Origin: an uncultured Mycoplasmatota bacterium
Lineage (GTDB): Bacteria; Bacillota_I; Bacilli_A; RF39; UBA660
Assembly: GCA_900556025.1 (NCBI GenBank)
Contig: USNG01000020.1
Coordinates: forward strand, 1-29,542
Length of the DNA: 29,542 nt
Direction of reading: 5' to 3'
The notes under the pieces are model-generated. The model saw nothing but the letters and a program-made list of their open reading frames with translations. It made no database searches and was not told the origin of the DNA. This document shows positions 1-8,300 of the stretch, one piece after another. The translations under genes were made by a program, and so were the position numbers. Every line of letters begins with the position of its first letter. Position 1 is the stretch's first letter.

Positions 1-313
1 CTGGGTGTTCTTTAGCAAACTTACTAACAACTTTGATAGGTTCAATAATAGAATCTGCAAATAAATAAGCATTTGGTCCTTGCATGTAATCGCTTAATTC
101 AATATTCTTATCTTTTAATGCTAAATTCATAAGAGTATTTTTGTAAACTTTTACATCTGAATTAACTTCCTTAAGACCTTCTCTCAATTCTGCCATTTCA
201 CTAACTGTTAAACCTTGATAATTTAATAACAAGAATGTTTTAGCATTATCTAATCTATCAGTTATTTCTTTAACAACAGCTTGTTTTTGTTTAAGAATCT
301 CTTTACTTGCCAT
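1..313 (-). CDS. rplJ: 50S ribosomal protein L10 (N-terminal part, runs off the left edge)
   Basis: Translation from the ATG at 313 begins MASKEILKQKQAVVKEITDR and continues through LNYQGLTVSEMAELRE, YKNTLMNLALK and QGPNAYLFA, which is the N-terminal domain of ribosomal protein L10. L10 anchors the L7/L12 stalk to 23S rRNA on the large subunit. Only about 104 codons are present; the rest lies outside the window. The start is set by a good Shine-Dalgarno (AAAGGAG) a few bases upstream. The gene is preceded by a leader with competing hairpins and a strong promoter (separate entries), as expected for autoregulated L10 operons. The next gene is expected to be rplL, but this cannot be seen here. 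Confidence 0.96.
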   Translation of the reverse strand, partial: MASKEILKQKQAVVKEITDRLDNAKTFLLLNYQGLTVSEMAELREGLKEVNSDVKVYKNTLMNLALKDKNIELSDYMQGPNAYLFADSIIEPIKVVSKFAKEHP

Positions 314-336
314 ATAGTCTCCTTTCATATAATTAA

Positions 337-431
337 AAAGTTTCCTCATGACAAGGAAACTGTATAATCGTCATTATATGTTTCCTCGGTAAGATTTAAT
401 TTTTCACTTACTGTCTTTGGTCACTTCAACG
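337..431 (-). promoter_or_regulatory. L10 leader: attenuator with alternative hairpins upstream of rplJ
   Basis: On the minus-strand RNA a GTTTCCT segment (comp. 354-360) can pair either with an upstream AGGAAAC (380-386) or with a downstream AGGAAAC (340-346). The upstream pairing is extended by an inner TATAAT-GACG-ATTATA stem (363-378). The downstream hairpin is followed by a T run (335-339) and resembles an intrinsic terminator. The two structures exclude each other, which is the layout of a transcription attenuator. Position and gene fit the known ribosomal L10 leader family, where L10(L12)4 binds its own mRNA leader. The pairing is seen in sequence; regulation by L10 is inferred from the family. 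Confidence 0.8.
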
Positions 432-437
432 TGTTTC

Positions 438-466
438 ATTATACAATACTTTTTTACCTTTGTAAA
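438..466 (-). promoter_or_regulatory. sigma-A type promoter of rplJ
   Basis: Reading the minus strand, TTTACA (466-461) is followed after exactly 17 bases by TATAAT (443-438). This is five of six matches in the -35 box and a perfect -10. Transcription would start near 431 and run through the L10 leader. Confidence 0.85.
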
Positions 467-517
467 GTACTTTTTAGAAAATATTTTTTGTTTGATCTTT
501 GTCAGCACTCCGAAAAA

Positions 518-2026
518 TTATTTTTCTATTTCTTCACTTTTTATTGTTATATACTTTTGATTACTTGCATTAATATGATTTTTATTAGTGTAATCTAATC
601 TTCCTTCATCAACTAAAGGTTTAATTATTTTTTCTCTAATATATCTTCTAGAGTTAATTCCAAGATGTAACATTATTTCTTTAGTGGATTTTTGTTCTAT
701 GCAAAAGTTCAAAACTGATTTTTGTTGTTCACTGACTTGACCACTGACTTGACCACTAACTTGACCACCAACTGGTTGTTCAAGTTTAGTATTAGTATTC
801 CTAAATATTACTTTAAAACTATCTCTTTCTTCATAAAACTCTGGTTCAGGTAATCCATATTTTTTCATTTCTCTTTTCATTGTAGGTATTCCTGAATGGC
901 GATTTTCAATTACATCTCCCTTTTCTTCAAGAATTCTTACGATTGTTGGATTTCTTGATTCCATAGTTGTAGCTGTTCCTAGTTTTTCGAGTTTATTTGT
1001 TCCATAAAGCGCACCTGGATTAATAATTTCTATTCTATCATTATACATGTATACAGATACATAAGCATTTTCTGTTTGTGTGCTATAATCTCTATGAATA
1101 AGTGAATTTGCAACAGCTTCTCTTAATGCTTCTAACGGATATTCAGTTCTATTAATTCTTTGTCCTCTAGAATCTATGATAACGCTTGTTTTCATATTAC
1201 GTGTTAAGAAATTCATAGTACCTGTTATCATTTCTTCTATAGTGCCTTCAATTCTTTTATTATCAATAAACCTTTCACCCATTGCACCAGTATCTCCTAA
1301 TTCTATGCCAGGTACAACAACACATGCAACAAATAATTGTGGATAATATGATTGTGGATACTCGCCAAATAACATTGTGCCAGCTAATGTTGGATATACT
1401 TTGTCCTCACTATTATCTGTTATACCACATAGTTTCAAACATTTATCAAAGTCATTTTTTGCGAAATTAGGTTTTGTTTCCTTTACTTTGTTTACATATT
1501 TATTCAATTCCTCATAATTCAAGTCTTCAACAGTTGACCTTCTTGTTGGTCTAGTATCTTCAAATATATGGTCATTATAACTTTGCAAAGCATAAATTTC
1601 GTAATCGGTCATTATTTCATCGCTGTCACCTACTCTTGTGTAAGAGCCTTTATTTAATCCTTTAGGTATGTAAAAACATGGCTTTTTATTTTGTGTTATC
1701 TCATCAACTTTAACTGCTAATAAGTTCTTTCCTTCATACTTTATAGGTAAAATATCAGGCCTTATGGTTGGTGACATTGAATCACTACATAATGAACTTA
1801 TTTTCTTTTGTAGATCATTTAAATTATAAACTCCTTCTATTTCAAACCCTTTTTCTTCGTTTATACCGAATATGATAACCCCACCATATTTATTTGAAAA
1901 GCTTGAAAAAGTATCATAGCATTTTTTAGGAAAGTCTACCAAAGCAGCTTTGGCTTCTATTTTATTGGTTTCAGTTTTATATGTTTTTAAATACTTTATT
2001 ATCTCAATTACTTCAGTTTCTGTCAT
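518..2026 (-). CDS. Schlafen/AlbA_2-domain putative transcriptional regulator (often labelled RecG-like)
   Basis: A 502-residue protein. Residues about 14-135 match the AlbA_2 (Schlafen-type) domain (YGGVIIFGI, KGSYTRVGDSDEIM). Residues about 295-385 resemble the ATPase-like HATPase_c_4 domain (LREAVANSLIHRDYS, then DRIEIINPGALYG). The C-terminus (435-500) looks like a winged helix. Proteins of this layout are widespread and usually annotated as ATP-binding transcriptional regulators or putative DNA helicases; their biochemical role is poorly known, and there is no helicase core here. A Gly-Gln-Val-Ser repeat (421-432) links the ATPase-like part to the winged helix. The start has a clear AAAGGAG Shine-Dalgarno. 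It stands alone, separated from cdaR by a strong terminator, in the place where glmM often follows cdaA-cdaR. Confidence 0.85.
   Translation of the reverse strand: MTETEVIEIIKYLKTYKTETNKIEAKAALVDFPKKCYDTFSSFSNKYGGVIIFGINEEKGFEIEGVYNLNDLQKKISSLCSDSMSPTIRPDILPIKYEGKNLLAVKVDEITQNKKPCFYIPKGLNKGSYTRVGDSDEIMTDYEIYALQSYNDHIFEDTRPTRRSTVEDLNYEELNKYVNKVKETKPNFAKNDFDKCLKLCGITDNSEDKVYPTLAGTMLFGEYPQSYYPQLFVACVVVPGIELGDTGAMGERFIDNKRIEGTIEEMITGTMNFLTRNMKTSVIIDSRGQRINRTEYPLEALREAVANSLIHRDYSTQTENAYVSVYMYNDRIEIINPGALYGTNKLEKLGTATTMESRNPTIVRILEEKGDVIENRHSGIPTMKREMKKYGLPEPEFYEERDSFKVIFRNTNTKLEQPVGGQVSGQVSGQVSEQQKSVLNFCIEQKSTKEIMLHLGINSRRYIREKIIKPLVDEGRLDYTNKNHINASNQKYITIKSEEIEK
731..766. repeat. three tandem 12-bp units encoding the QVSG linker
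   Basis: The unit ACTGACTTGACC occurs at 731-742 and 743-754, with a one-base variant (ACTAACTTGACC) at 755-766. On the minus strand the units encode repeated Gly-Gln-Val-Ser in the linker before the C-terminal winged helix. Because each unit is four codons, slippage would change linker length without breaking the frame. Confidence 0.9.
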
Positions 2027-2202
2027 TTATTCATCTCCTTTTCTTTTATATTTTATTATAAACATGAAATATTTACTGACATATTTAATTATTATATGTC
2101 TTAAATATGCTAGTTTCAAATATTTTTGTTATGATGTCTATAAATCGATTTTTAAAAATATCTTTTCGTTATTCTTATGCATGATGTTTGATATGTTGTT
2201 GC

Positions 2203-2228
2203 AAAAAAAGGAATGTATTTCACATCCC
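2203..2228 (-). terminator. intrinsic terminator after cdaR
   Basis: On the minus strand a stem GGGATGT / ACATTCC with a 5-base loop (arms 2222-2228 and 2210-2216, one G-U pair) is followed by seven T (2203-2209). It overlaps the cdaR stop codon and ends the cdaA-cdaR unit. The 2027-2200 stretch shows no gene I can support. Confidence 0.85.
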
Positions 2229-3601
2229 TATTTTTTTCTTATAACAACTTCTACTTTAGTAGTTCTTGATGAGTAATTTAATTTAACGTCACTACCTTCT
2301 ACCATAACTGGTACTTCCCAAGTTCCTTCTTCTAATGAACTTAAATCTACATAAGCTTTTATGCTTCCAGATTCTACTTTATTTAGTAATGTTTCTACTC
2401 CTTTTACTACTACTGTTACTTTAGTTGAGTCAGCACTCTTAGCTAATGCTGTATATTTTGAGGTATCTAAGTTTTTAAATTCTATTGGAATATCTTTAAA
2501 TTCTTTAGATGTTTCTTTTTCCATCTTAACTTTGATTGTTACTGCAGTATCAGACATAGATCTAACTCCGTTTGGCTTAGTTATTGTTTCTTGATATGTC
2601 TTATCACCATTTAAACCATCAACATTAATTTTAACTTCTACTTCTTTAATACCATCTAATATACTTTCTTCACCATAAAGTGTTACATTGCTTACATTTG
2701 ATGTTATTGAACTAATAGCACTACCACTAGCTACATTTCCTGTAGGTACTACTTTAACTGGTACTACTTTACTTGGACTAGTTATTGTTACTTTAGCTGT
2801 TATATTTCCTGGTACAACTTCTATATCTGGAATTTCTGTACCTTTATCATCATATGCAACTAATTTAACATTTTCTAATGTATATTCTCCAGAACTTGAT
2901 GCATTTAATGCATTTACATCAATTATAGCTTTAACATTAGCAACCTTTTCTAATTTTTCTTTATATGATTTAATTATTACACTATCTCTATCAAGTTCAA
3001 CTGAACTAATAACTAATGTACTATTTAATTTATCTTGATTTAATATGTCTGTTGTTAATGTTCTTGATTCACTAACTTTCTTATATATTACTAATGTTAT
3101 TCTTGATGGATCTAATTTATACTCTAAAGTATTAATTGGATTATTATATTTAACATTTACTTTATGTGTTCCTTCAGATAAATCTGTTAAGTCTAAAGAT
3201 AATGCATGATCTCCTAATTGTTCAGCTAAGTATAAATCACTTTTTCTACCCATAAGTACTATATCAGCACTCTCTGGAATTCCTTCTACAACATATGTTT
3301 CTTCATTATATTCTGCATTTATTGGAATATTTGATAAAACTGTTGCTTCTTTCTCTGTTAATGTTATTATCTTTCTATCTACTGCGAAGAATGCAGCAAA
3401 TGCAAATAATAATGATATATATATTAGAGTATTTGGATTATTAATAAATTTATCAAATCCTCCACCTTTAGTAGTTATCTTATCATTTATAAAATAAACT
3501 AATTTTGAAAGTGGTGTTACTATAGCAGCATCTACTATAGCATATATGGCTTTAAATATTTTACCTATAAATTTGAGAATTTTACTTAGAACTTTCTTCA
3601 T
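2228..3601 (-). CDS. cdaR: YbbR-domain regulator of diadenylate cyclase (CdaR-like)
   Basis: Gene immediately downstream of cdaA, encoding one N-terminal membrane segment (about residues 57-75, from the ATG at 3601) and an extracellular region of repeated YbbR-type beta domains (for example DLSSLEEGTWEVPVMVEG at the end). In Firmicutes CdaR binds and modulates the membrane cyclase CdaA. The N-terminus carries about 55 basic/amphipathic residues before the membrane segment, which is longer than in many CdaR proteins. An in-frame GTG at 3616 is an alternative start, but the ATG at 3601 is preferred. The gene overlaps the end of cdaA by about 20 bp, implying translational coupling. No glmM follows, unlike the common cdaA-cdaR-glmM order. 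Confidence 0.88.
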   Translation of the reverse strand: MKKVLSKILKFIGKIFKAIYAIVDAAIVTPLSKLVYFINDKITTKGGGFDKFINNPNTLIYISLLFAFAAFFAVDRKIITLTEKEATVLSNIPINAEYNEETYVVEGIPESADIVLMGRKSDLYLAEQLGDHALSLDLTDLSEGTHKVNVKYNNPINTLEYKLDPSRITLVIYKKVSESRTLTTDILNQDKLNSTLVISSVELDRDSVIIKSYKEKLEKVANVKAIIDVNALNASSSGEYTLENVKLVAYDDKGTEIPDIEVVPGNITAKVTITSPSKVVPVKVVPTGNVASGSAISSITSNVSNVTLYGEESILDGIKEVEVKINVDGLNGDKTYQETITKPNGVRSMSDTAVTIKVKMEKETSKEFKDIPIEFKNLDTSKYTALAKSADSTKVTVVVKGVETLLNKVESGSIKAYVDLSSLEEGTWEVPVMVEGSDVKLNYSSRTTKVEVVIRKK

Positions 3602-4409
3602 TTGTATCACTCTCACTTTCTACATCTGCTTCATAAAATGTTTCTTTCTTAGGTTGTAATTCTTCTAGAAGCAATAATTTAGCATCATCTAAAGATAAAT
3701 TATAATTTAATTCACTTTGAATTGCTATTGATATTCTTCCTGTTTCTTCACTTACTACGATTGCTATACAATCACTTATTTCACTGATTCCTAATGCTGC
3801 TCTATGACGAGTTCCTAATCTCTTAGAAATATTAGGATTCATACTTGTTGGAAATACGCTTCCAGCACAAGTGATTTTATTTCCTTGAATAATTACTCCA
3901 CCATCATGTAATGGGTTATTTGGAAAGAAGATTGATATTAATAATTCGCTACTTAAATCAGCATATATTTTATTAGCTGGTTCAATATATTGAGCTAAAC
4001 TATAATCTCTTTCAATTACCATTAATGCTCCAATTTTATTTTTCTTTAAATAATCAACTGCATTTATTATTTCATAAACTAACTTTTCACGTTCATCAAC
4101 TGTTAGTGTTTTATGTCTTCCTAGTAATTGACTTCTTCCAATACTCTCAAGAACATTTCTGATTTCTGGTTGAAATATAATTATTAAAGCAAGTGGTCCC
4201 CAAGATATAACATATTCAAGTATAATTCCTACAGTATTTAAGTTTAACCAATCACTTAATAGTTTTAATCCTATTATGATAAGTACACCTTTAAATATTA
4301 ATGTAAGTTTAAAATTATTTCTTGAATACTTTAGTAATTGATAGAACATAAACCATACTATTGCTATATCAAGAACTTTTGATAATATATTCAATATTGT
4401 TTGAAACAT
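3582..4409 (-). CDS. cdaA: diadenylate cyclase CdaA (c-di-AMP synthase)
   Basis: Membrane-bound diadenylate cyclase that makes cyclic-di-AMP from two ATP. It has three N-terminal membrane segments, then a DAC domain with PLHDGGVII (DGG at residues 169-171) and GTRHRAALGISE (RHR at 201-203), and SEETGRIS near the end. The usual first motif is DGA; here the third residue is Gly. The frame extends 11 codons upstream, but the ATG at 4409 is preferred because it has a GAGGTG Shine-Dalgarno at good distance. Operon with cdaR, whose start overlaps its end. c-di-AMP controls potassium and osmolyte balance and cell wall homeostasis. At 275 residues the length is normal for the family. Confidence 0.95.
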   Translation of the reverse strand: MFQTILNILSKVLDIAIVWFMFYQLLKYSRNNFKLTLIFKGVLIIIGLKLLSDWLNLNTVGIILEYVISWGPLALIIIFQPEIRNVLESIGRSQLLGRHKTLTVDEREKLVYEIINAVDYLKKNKIGALMVIERDYSLAQYIEPANKIYADLSSELLISIFFPNNPLHDGGVIIQGNKITCAGSVFPTSMNPNISKRLGTRHRAALGISEISDCIAIVVSEETGRISIAIQSELNYNLSLDDAKLLLLEELQPKKETFYEADVESESDTNEESSK

Positions 4410-4433
4410 ATCTTCACCTCTATCTATTAAAAT

Positions 4434-4462
4434 ATTATACACTATTTAATGTTCTTTTGCTA
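4434..4462 (-). promoter_or_regulatory. possible cdaA promoter
   Basis: A perfect TATAAT on the minus strand (4439-4434) lies about 25 bp upstream of the cdaA start. The -35 at 17-bp spacing (TAGCAA, 4462-4457) is weak, so the call rests on the -10 and on its position in the divergent gap. Confidence 0.45.
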
Positions 4463-4467
4463 TATTT

Positions 4468-4495
4468 TTGAATTTGTTTACAATTATGATACAAT
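4468..4495 (+). promoter_or_regulatory. extended -10 promoter producing a probable leaderless mRNA
   Basis: TGATACAAT (4487-4495) is an extended -10 (TGn plus TACAAT), with a possible -35 TTGAAT at 4468-4473 (16-bp spacing). The -10 ends only 6 bases before the ATG at 4502, so transcription should start at or next to the start codon. No Shine-Dalgarno precedes the ATG. Confidence 0.6.
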
Positions 4496-4501
4496 ATTAT
4501 T

Positions 4502-5023
4502 ATGAATAAAAATGAATTAAGAATTAAATTTAAACAAGTAAGAAAAGATATACTAGATAAGAATAATCAAAGTGAAATAATATATCAAAAAATTATTAAT
4601 AATAAATGTGTTAATAAATGTGATACAGTATTACTATATTCTTCTCTAAGTGACGAAGTTGACACATTTAAGATGATTAATTATTTTTTAAAACATAAGA
4701 AAGTTGCATTACCTAGGGTATGTGGAAATGATATGGATTTTTATTATATAAAAAGTGTTGATGAATTAAAGAAAGGAAGTTTTGATATACTAGAACCTAC
4801 TAGTAATGATAAAGTTACATCTAATAATTGTGTTTGTATTGTTCCTGGAATATGTTTTGATAAGAATGGTTATAGAATTGGATATGGTAAAGGATATTAT
4901 GATAAGTATTTGAGTAATAAAAATATTTATAAAATAGGTATTTGTTTTAAAGAATGTTTAATAGATAATATACCTCATGATTTATATGATATTAAAGTTG
5001 ATTTAATAGTTAGTTCTTTTTAA
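4502..5023 (+). CDS. 5-formyltetrahydrofolate cyclo-ligase
   Basis: The 173-residue protein has the cyclo-ligase family signature: an N-terminal basic helix (MNKNELRIKFKQVRKDI), VALPRV in the middle, and the diagnostic GYRIGYGKGYYDKYL near residue 125. It converts 5-formyl-THF to 5,10-methenyl-THF using ATP in cytosolic one-carbon metabolism. The length is slightly short for the family (about 180-200), but all motifs are present. The ATG has no Shine-Dalgarno and sits 6 bases after a -10 box, suggesting a leaderless message. spoVS follows 36 bp later on the same strand and may be cotranscribed. Confidence 0.92.
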   Translation: MNKNELRIKFKQVRKDILDKNNQSEIIYQKIINNKCVNKCDTVLLYSSLSDEVDTFKMINYFLKHKKVALPRVCGNDMDFYYIKSVDELKKGSFDILEPTSNDKVTSNNCVCIVPGICFDKNGYRIGYGKGYYDKYLSNKNIYKIGICFKECLIDNIPHDLYDIKVDLIVSSF

Positions 5024-5059
5024 AAATATTAATCATATAAATTTAATGAGGTGAAAAAC

Positions 5060-5323
5060 ATGGATATAATAAAAGTATCAAGTAAAAGTATTTCTCAAAA
5101 GGTAGCTGGTAGTATAGCTAATTCTTTTAGAGAAGGTAGTAAGAAAATTGAAGTACAAACTGTAGGAGCTGGAGCTGTTAATCAAGCTATTAAAGCTATT
5201 TCTATTGCTCGTGGTTTTGTAGCTCCATTAGGTCTTAATTTAATTTGTACACCTGCATTTTATGATATTGTTATTGATGGTAAAGAAAAAACTGCCATTA
5301 AATTAATTGTAGAGACTAGATAG
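5060..5323 (+). CDS. spoVS: stage V sporulation protein S
   Basis: From the ATG at 5060 the 87 residues match SpoVS along the whole length: VSSKSISQKVAGSIANSFRE, VGAGAVNQAIKAISIARGFV, LNLICTPAFYDI and a C-terminal AIKLIVETR. SpoVS is a small conserved protein of Alba-like fold that affects sporulation and septum formation in Bacillus and also occurs in non-sporulating bacteria. An in-frame GTG at 5051 lies inside the Shine-Dalgarno (GAGGTG) of the ATG and is therefore not the start. A terminator hairpin overlaps the stop codon. Presence of spoVS alone does not prove that the host sporulates. Confidence 0.95.
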   Translation: MDIIKVSSKSISQKVAGSIANSFREGSKKIEVQTVGAGAVNQAIKAISIARGFVAPLGLNLICTPAFYDIVIDGKEKTAIKLIVETR

Positions 5324-5332
5324 TCTCTTTTT
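5311..5332 (+). terminator. intrinsic terminator after spoVS
   Basis: AGAGACT (5311-5317) pairs with AGTCTCT (5322-5328) around a 4-base loop and is followed by T residues to 5332. The stem contains the spoVS stop codon. Confidence 0.85.
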
Positions 5333-5341
5333 AATTAAAAT

Positions 5342-5365
5342 AAAAATAGGAAATTAATCCTATTT
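5342..5365 (-). terminator. intrinsic terminator after the M6 protease gene
   Basis: AAATAGGA (5344-5351) and TCCTATTT (5358-5365) form an 8-bp stem with a 6-base loop; on the minus strand it is followed by a T-rich tract (TTTTTA). It overlaps the protease stop codon. The symmetry would also let it act on plus-strand transcripts. Confidence 0.75.
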
Positions 5366-8300
5366 ATATGTTCTAGCTGATTTTTTACTACTAAAATCAC
5401 TAGTATTATTATTACTTACTTTTATTTTATAATAGTAAGTTCTATTTTTTGATAATTTGTAATTAGTCCAAATAATTTGTTCTCCTTCATAACTATTTGG
5501 ATTTAAAGTAGCAACTTTAGAATATCTTCCATTTTTACTAGTACTTCTATAAATATAATATTTTTTAGCAGATGGAAGTTTATTTATTATGAGTTTGATA
5601 CTTCTATATCCTCTTTCAAGACTAAAGTTAATATAATCACTTAATCTCATAGAGCTACTAACATTAGAATAATTACCTGTTACTCTTCTACCACGTACTT
5701 TTCTATATGGTAGTATTTTGTAATAATAAGTTATTCCTTCTTTAGCTTTTTTATCATAATAATTTGTTTTAGTAGTTGTAGCTATTTTTTTATATTTACC
5801 ATTGATTGAGTCAGATCTATACACATAATATCCACTTGCACCTGATACTTTATTCCAACTAACTCTTGCATATAAATAATAATCATTATATCCTCTTGAA
5901 GTAGTATTATTTAATCTTGGAGTTGAAGAAATAACATTAGAGTATTTTCCATATACTTTCTTTCTCTTGTTTAATTTATATGGTCTTACTTTATAATAAT
6001 ATTTTGTATTAGTACTTAAACTTGTATTTTTATAAGTTGTAGTATTTGGATTTTTTATAGTTTTTACAAGTTTCCACTTTTTACCATTAGTACTTCTATA
6101 AATAACATATCCTTTAGCACCTTCTATTTTTTCCCACTTAATAGATATCGAATTATATGTAGTACTAGTTATTATAGAAGAAATATTGTCATTCATATTT
6201 TTCTTTTCATAAATAGATGAAACTTTAATATCGTAGTTTGGCATTATGAATGATTTTTTATCACTACTTAAAATATAATTTATATTATTACCATTTGTAT
6301 CATAAATATTTACTCCAGTATATTTATATCCAAATTTTGTTATAGGATTAATATAAATAATATCTCCTTCTTTAGCATTATTTGGAATATTTAAATCATT
6401 AGTATTTTCTATATTATAAACTGGTATAACTATTACTGGTTCTTCTTTTTTAATAACATTATAACTAAAGTAATTACTAACTCCATTATATGTTATAGTA
6501 GCTACTTTTTCACCAATTGTTTTTGTATCAAAATTATTTATTTGATATTCATTTTCACTTAAAACTTTAGTTCCTTTTTTATAATTAGCTATTACTTTAA
6601 GTCCAGTTAAATCTATTTCTTCATTTTCATAATATGTTGTTTTATTTGGAACAGTAATACTTAATGATATTAAACTATTATTAGTATCTTTTTGTTTAAT
6701 ATATATCTTTTTATCCGATGATCTAACATAACTTACAATTATACTTTTATCGTCTGATAGAAGAGTTATTTTTTCTGCATAACCATCTACATCTAGTCCT
6801 TCTTCATTAAATTCATTATTGAAATAACTATATATTTTAGTAGTACCATTAACTTTATTTGATGAAGCAAGTAAATATAAGTTTCCTTGATTTGAAACTA
6901 ATTCTGGATTAAAACATAATACGTTAGATTCAACTTTATCTTTAAATCCATCTTTATCATATTCTACTATACTTAGATTATCTCCTCCTAAAGCAACATA
7001 AATTTTATTATTATTTGACTCTAAATCGTATGTTGAAGAAGATAAATTATCATTTGTTATTTTAGTAAATGAACCATCATACTTATAAATTAAGATATTA
7101 TCATTATTATGCCAATCTCTTACTCCTACATATATTTGGTTATCTAAAGAAGTAATCTTTGGTTGACCTCCTCCATAAGTAATACTTGCATAAGTTCCTA
7201 GAGTTACTAAATTGTTGTTTTCTAATTTGAATAATTTAGTATCTTCATTTTCATTAAATACTAAATAAAGTATATTATTTAAACTTATAGAATCACATCC
7301 ATAACTATCTGTATTAGATTTTACTAATATATTTTTCCATTCATTATTATTTAATTCATTTAAATATAAATTATTTGTTAAGTCAGTATAAATTAAATAT
7401 AACTTATTATTATTTTCTATAAGTTTCATATCAACTATGTCATTACTTATTTCTTTTGTATTTATCAAATTAAAATTATTTGTATAAGTGTATGTTGATA
7501 GTTTGTTATTAGCATAAGTTACAAAATATTTAGTATCATTAAATTTAACTGATGTTATATTTTTATTAGCATTATCTACTTGAGTATCATTAAAGTTTAA
7601 ATTATTCCATATATCTAAATCATTTACTTCAGGAATTGAAACATCAAATGTCATGTAATCGTTTGAACTTTCTGATATATTACTTATAACTATTCCAGAG
7701 TTAGTTCCATTTGAATATGTTAATGCATTATCTGTAACACTTAAATCACTATTACCGATAGAAGTTCTTCCTGATTCTTTTGATAAAAATGCTTGTTGAA
7801 CATCTAGTTGTTCATTATTATTTATATTTGGTCTAAATACATAAATACCCGTTTCACCAAAATAATTACTATATTCTTCTACTGTAGTGTTAACTCTATA
7901 AACTATAAGACCACTACCACCTATTTTAGAATCTATTGAATCATAATCAGGAATTTTATATTCTGCTTTCTTTCTGAATTCTACTACAAATAACTCATAA
8001 TCATTTATTGGTGACTTTAGTATGTATGCTTGATTTCCATCTTTATTACTTTGCATGTGAAGTGTTAAATTTGTTTTTGAAGAATCTATTGTATCAATAT
8101 TAATCCAGTTACTAACTTTATATCTTAAATAAGCTAAAGGATATTGAACATATGCAGAAGCACTTGCCATAATATCCCATGTATATACAGGATGTGTATC
8201 ATCTTTTGTATATAAATCAGGATAGCCTAAGGTATGTAAGAATTCATGAGCAACCAATCCACTTTCTGAAGATAATATACTTGTCATTAATCTTTCAGTA

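Noticed and set aside
1950..2276. Plus-strand ORF of 108 codons in the gap upstream of the Schlafen-type gene
   Set aside because: It runs across the start of one gene and the terminator and end of another, without a ribosome site; its hydrophobic content reflects T-rich sequence.
2688..3038. Plus-strand ORF antisense to cdaR
   Set aside because: It lies wholly within a well-supported gene and has only a composition-driven Thr/Leu/Ser-rich sequence.
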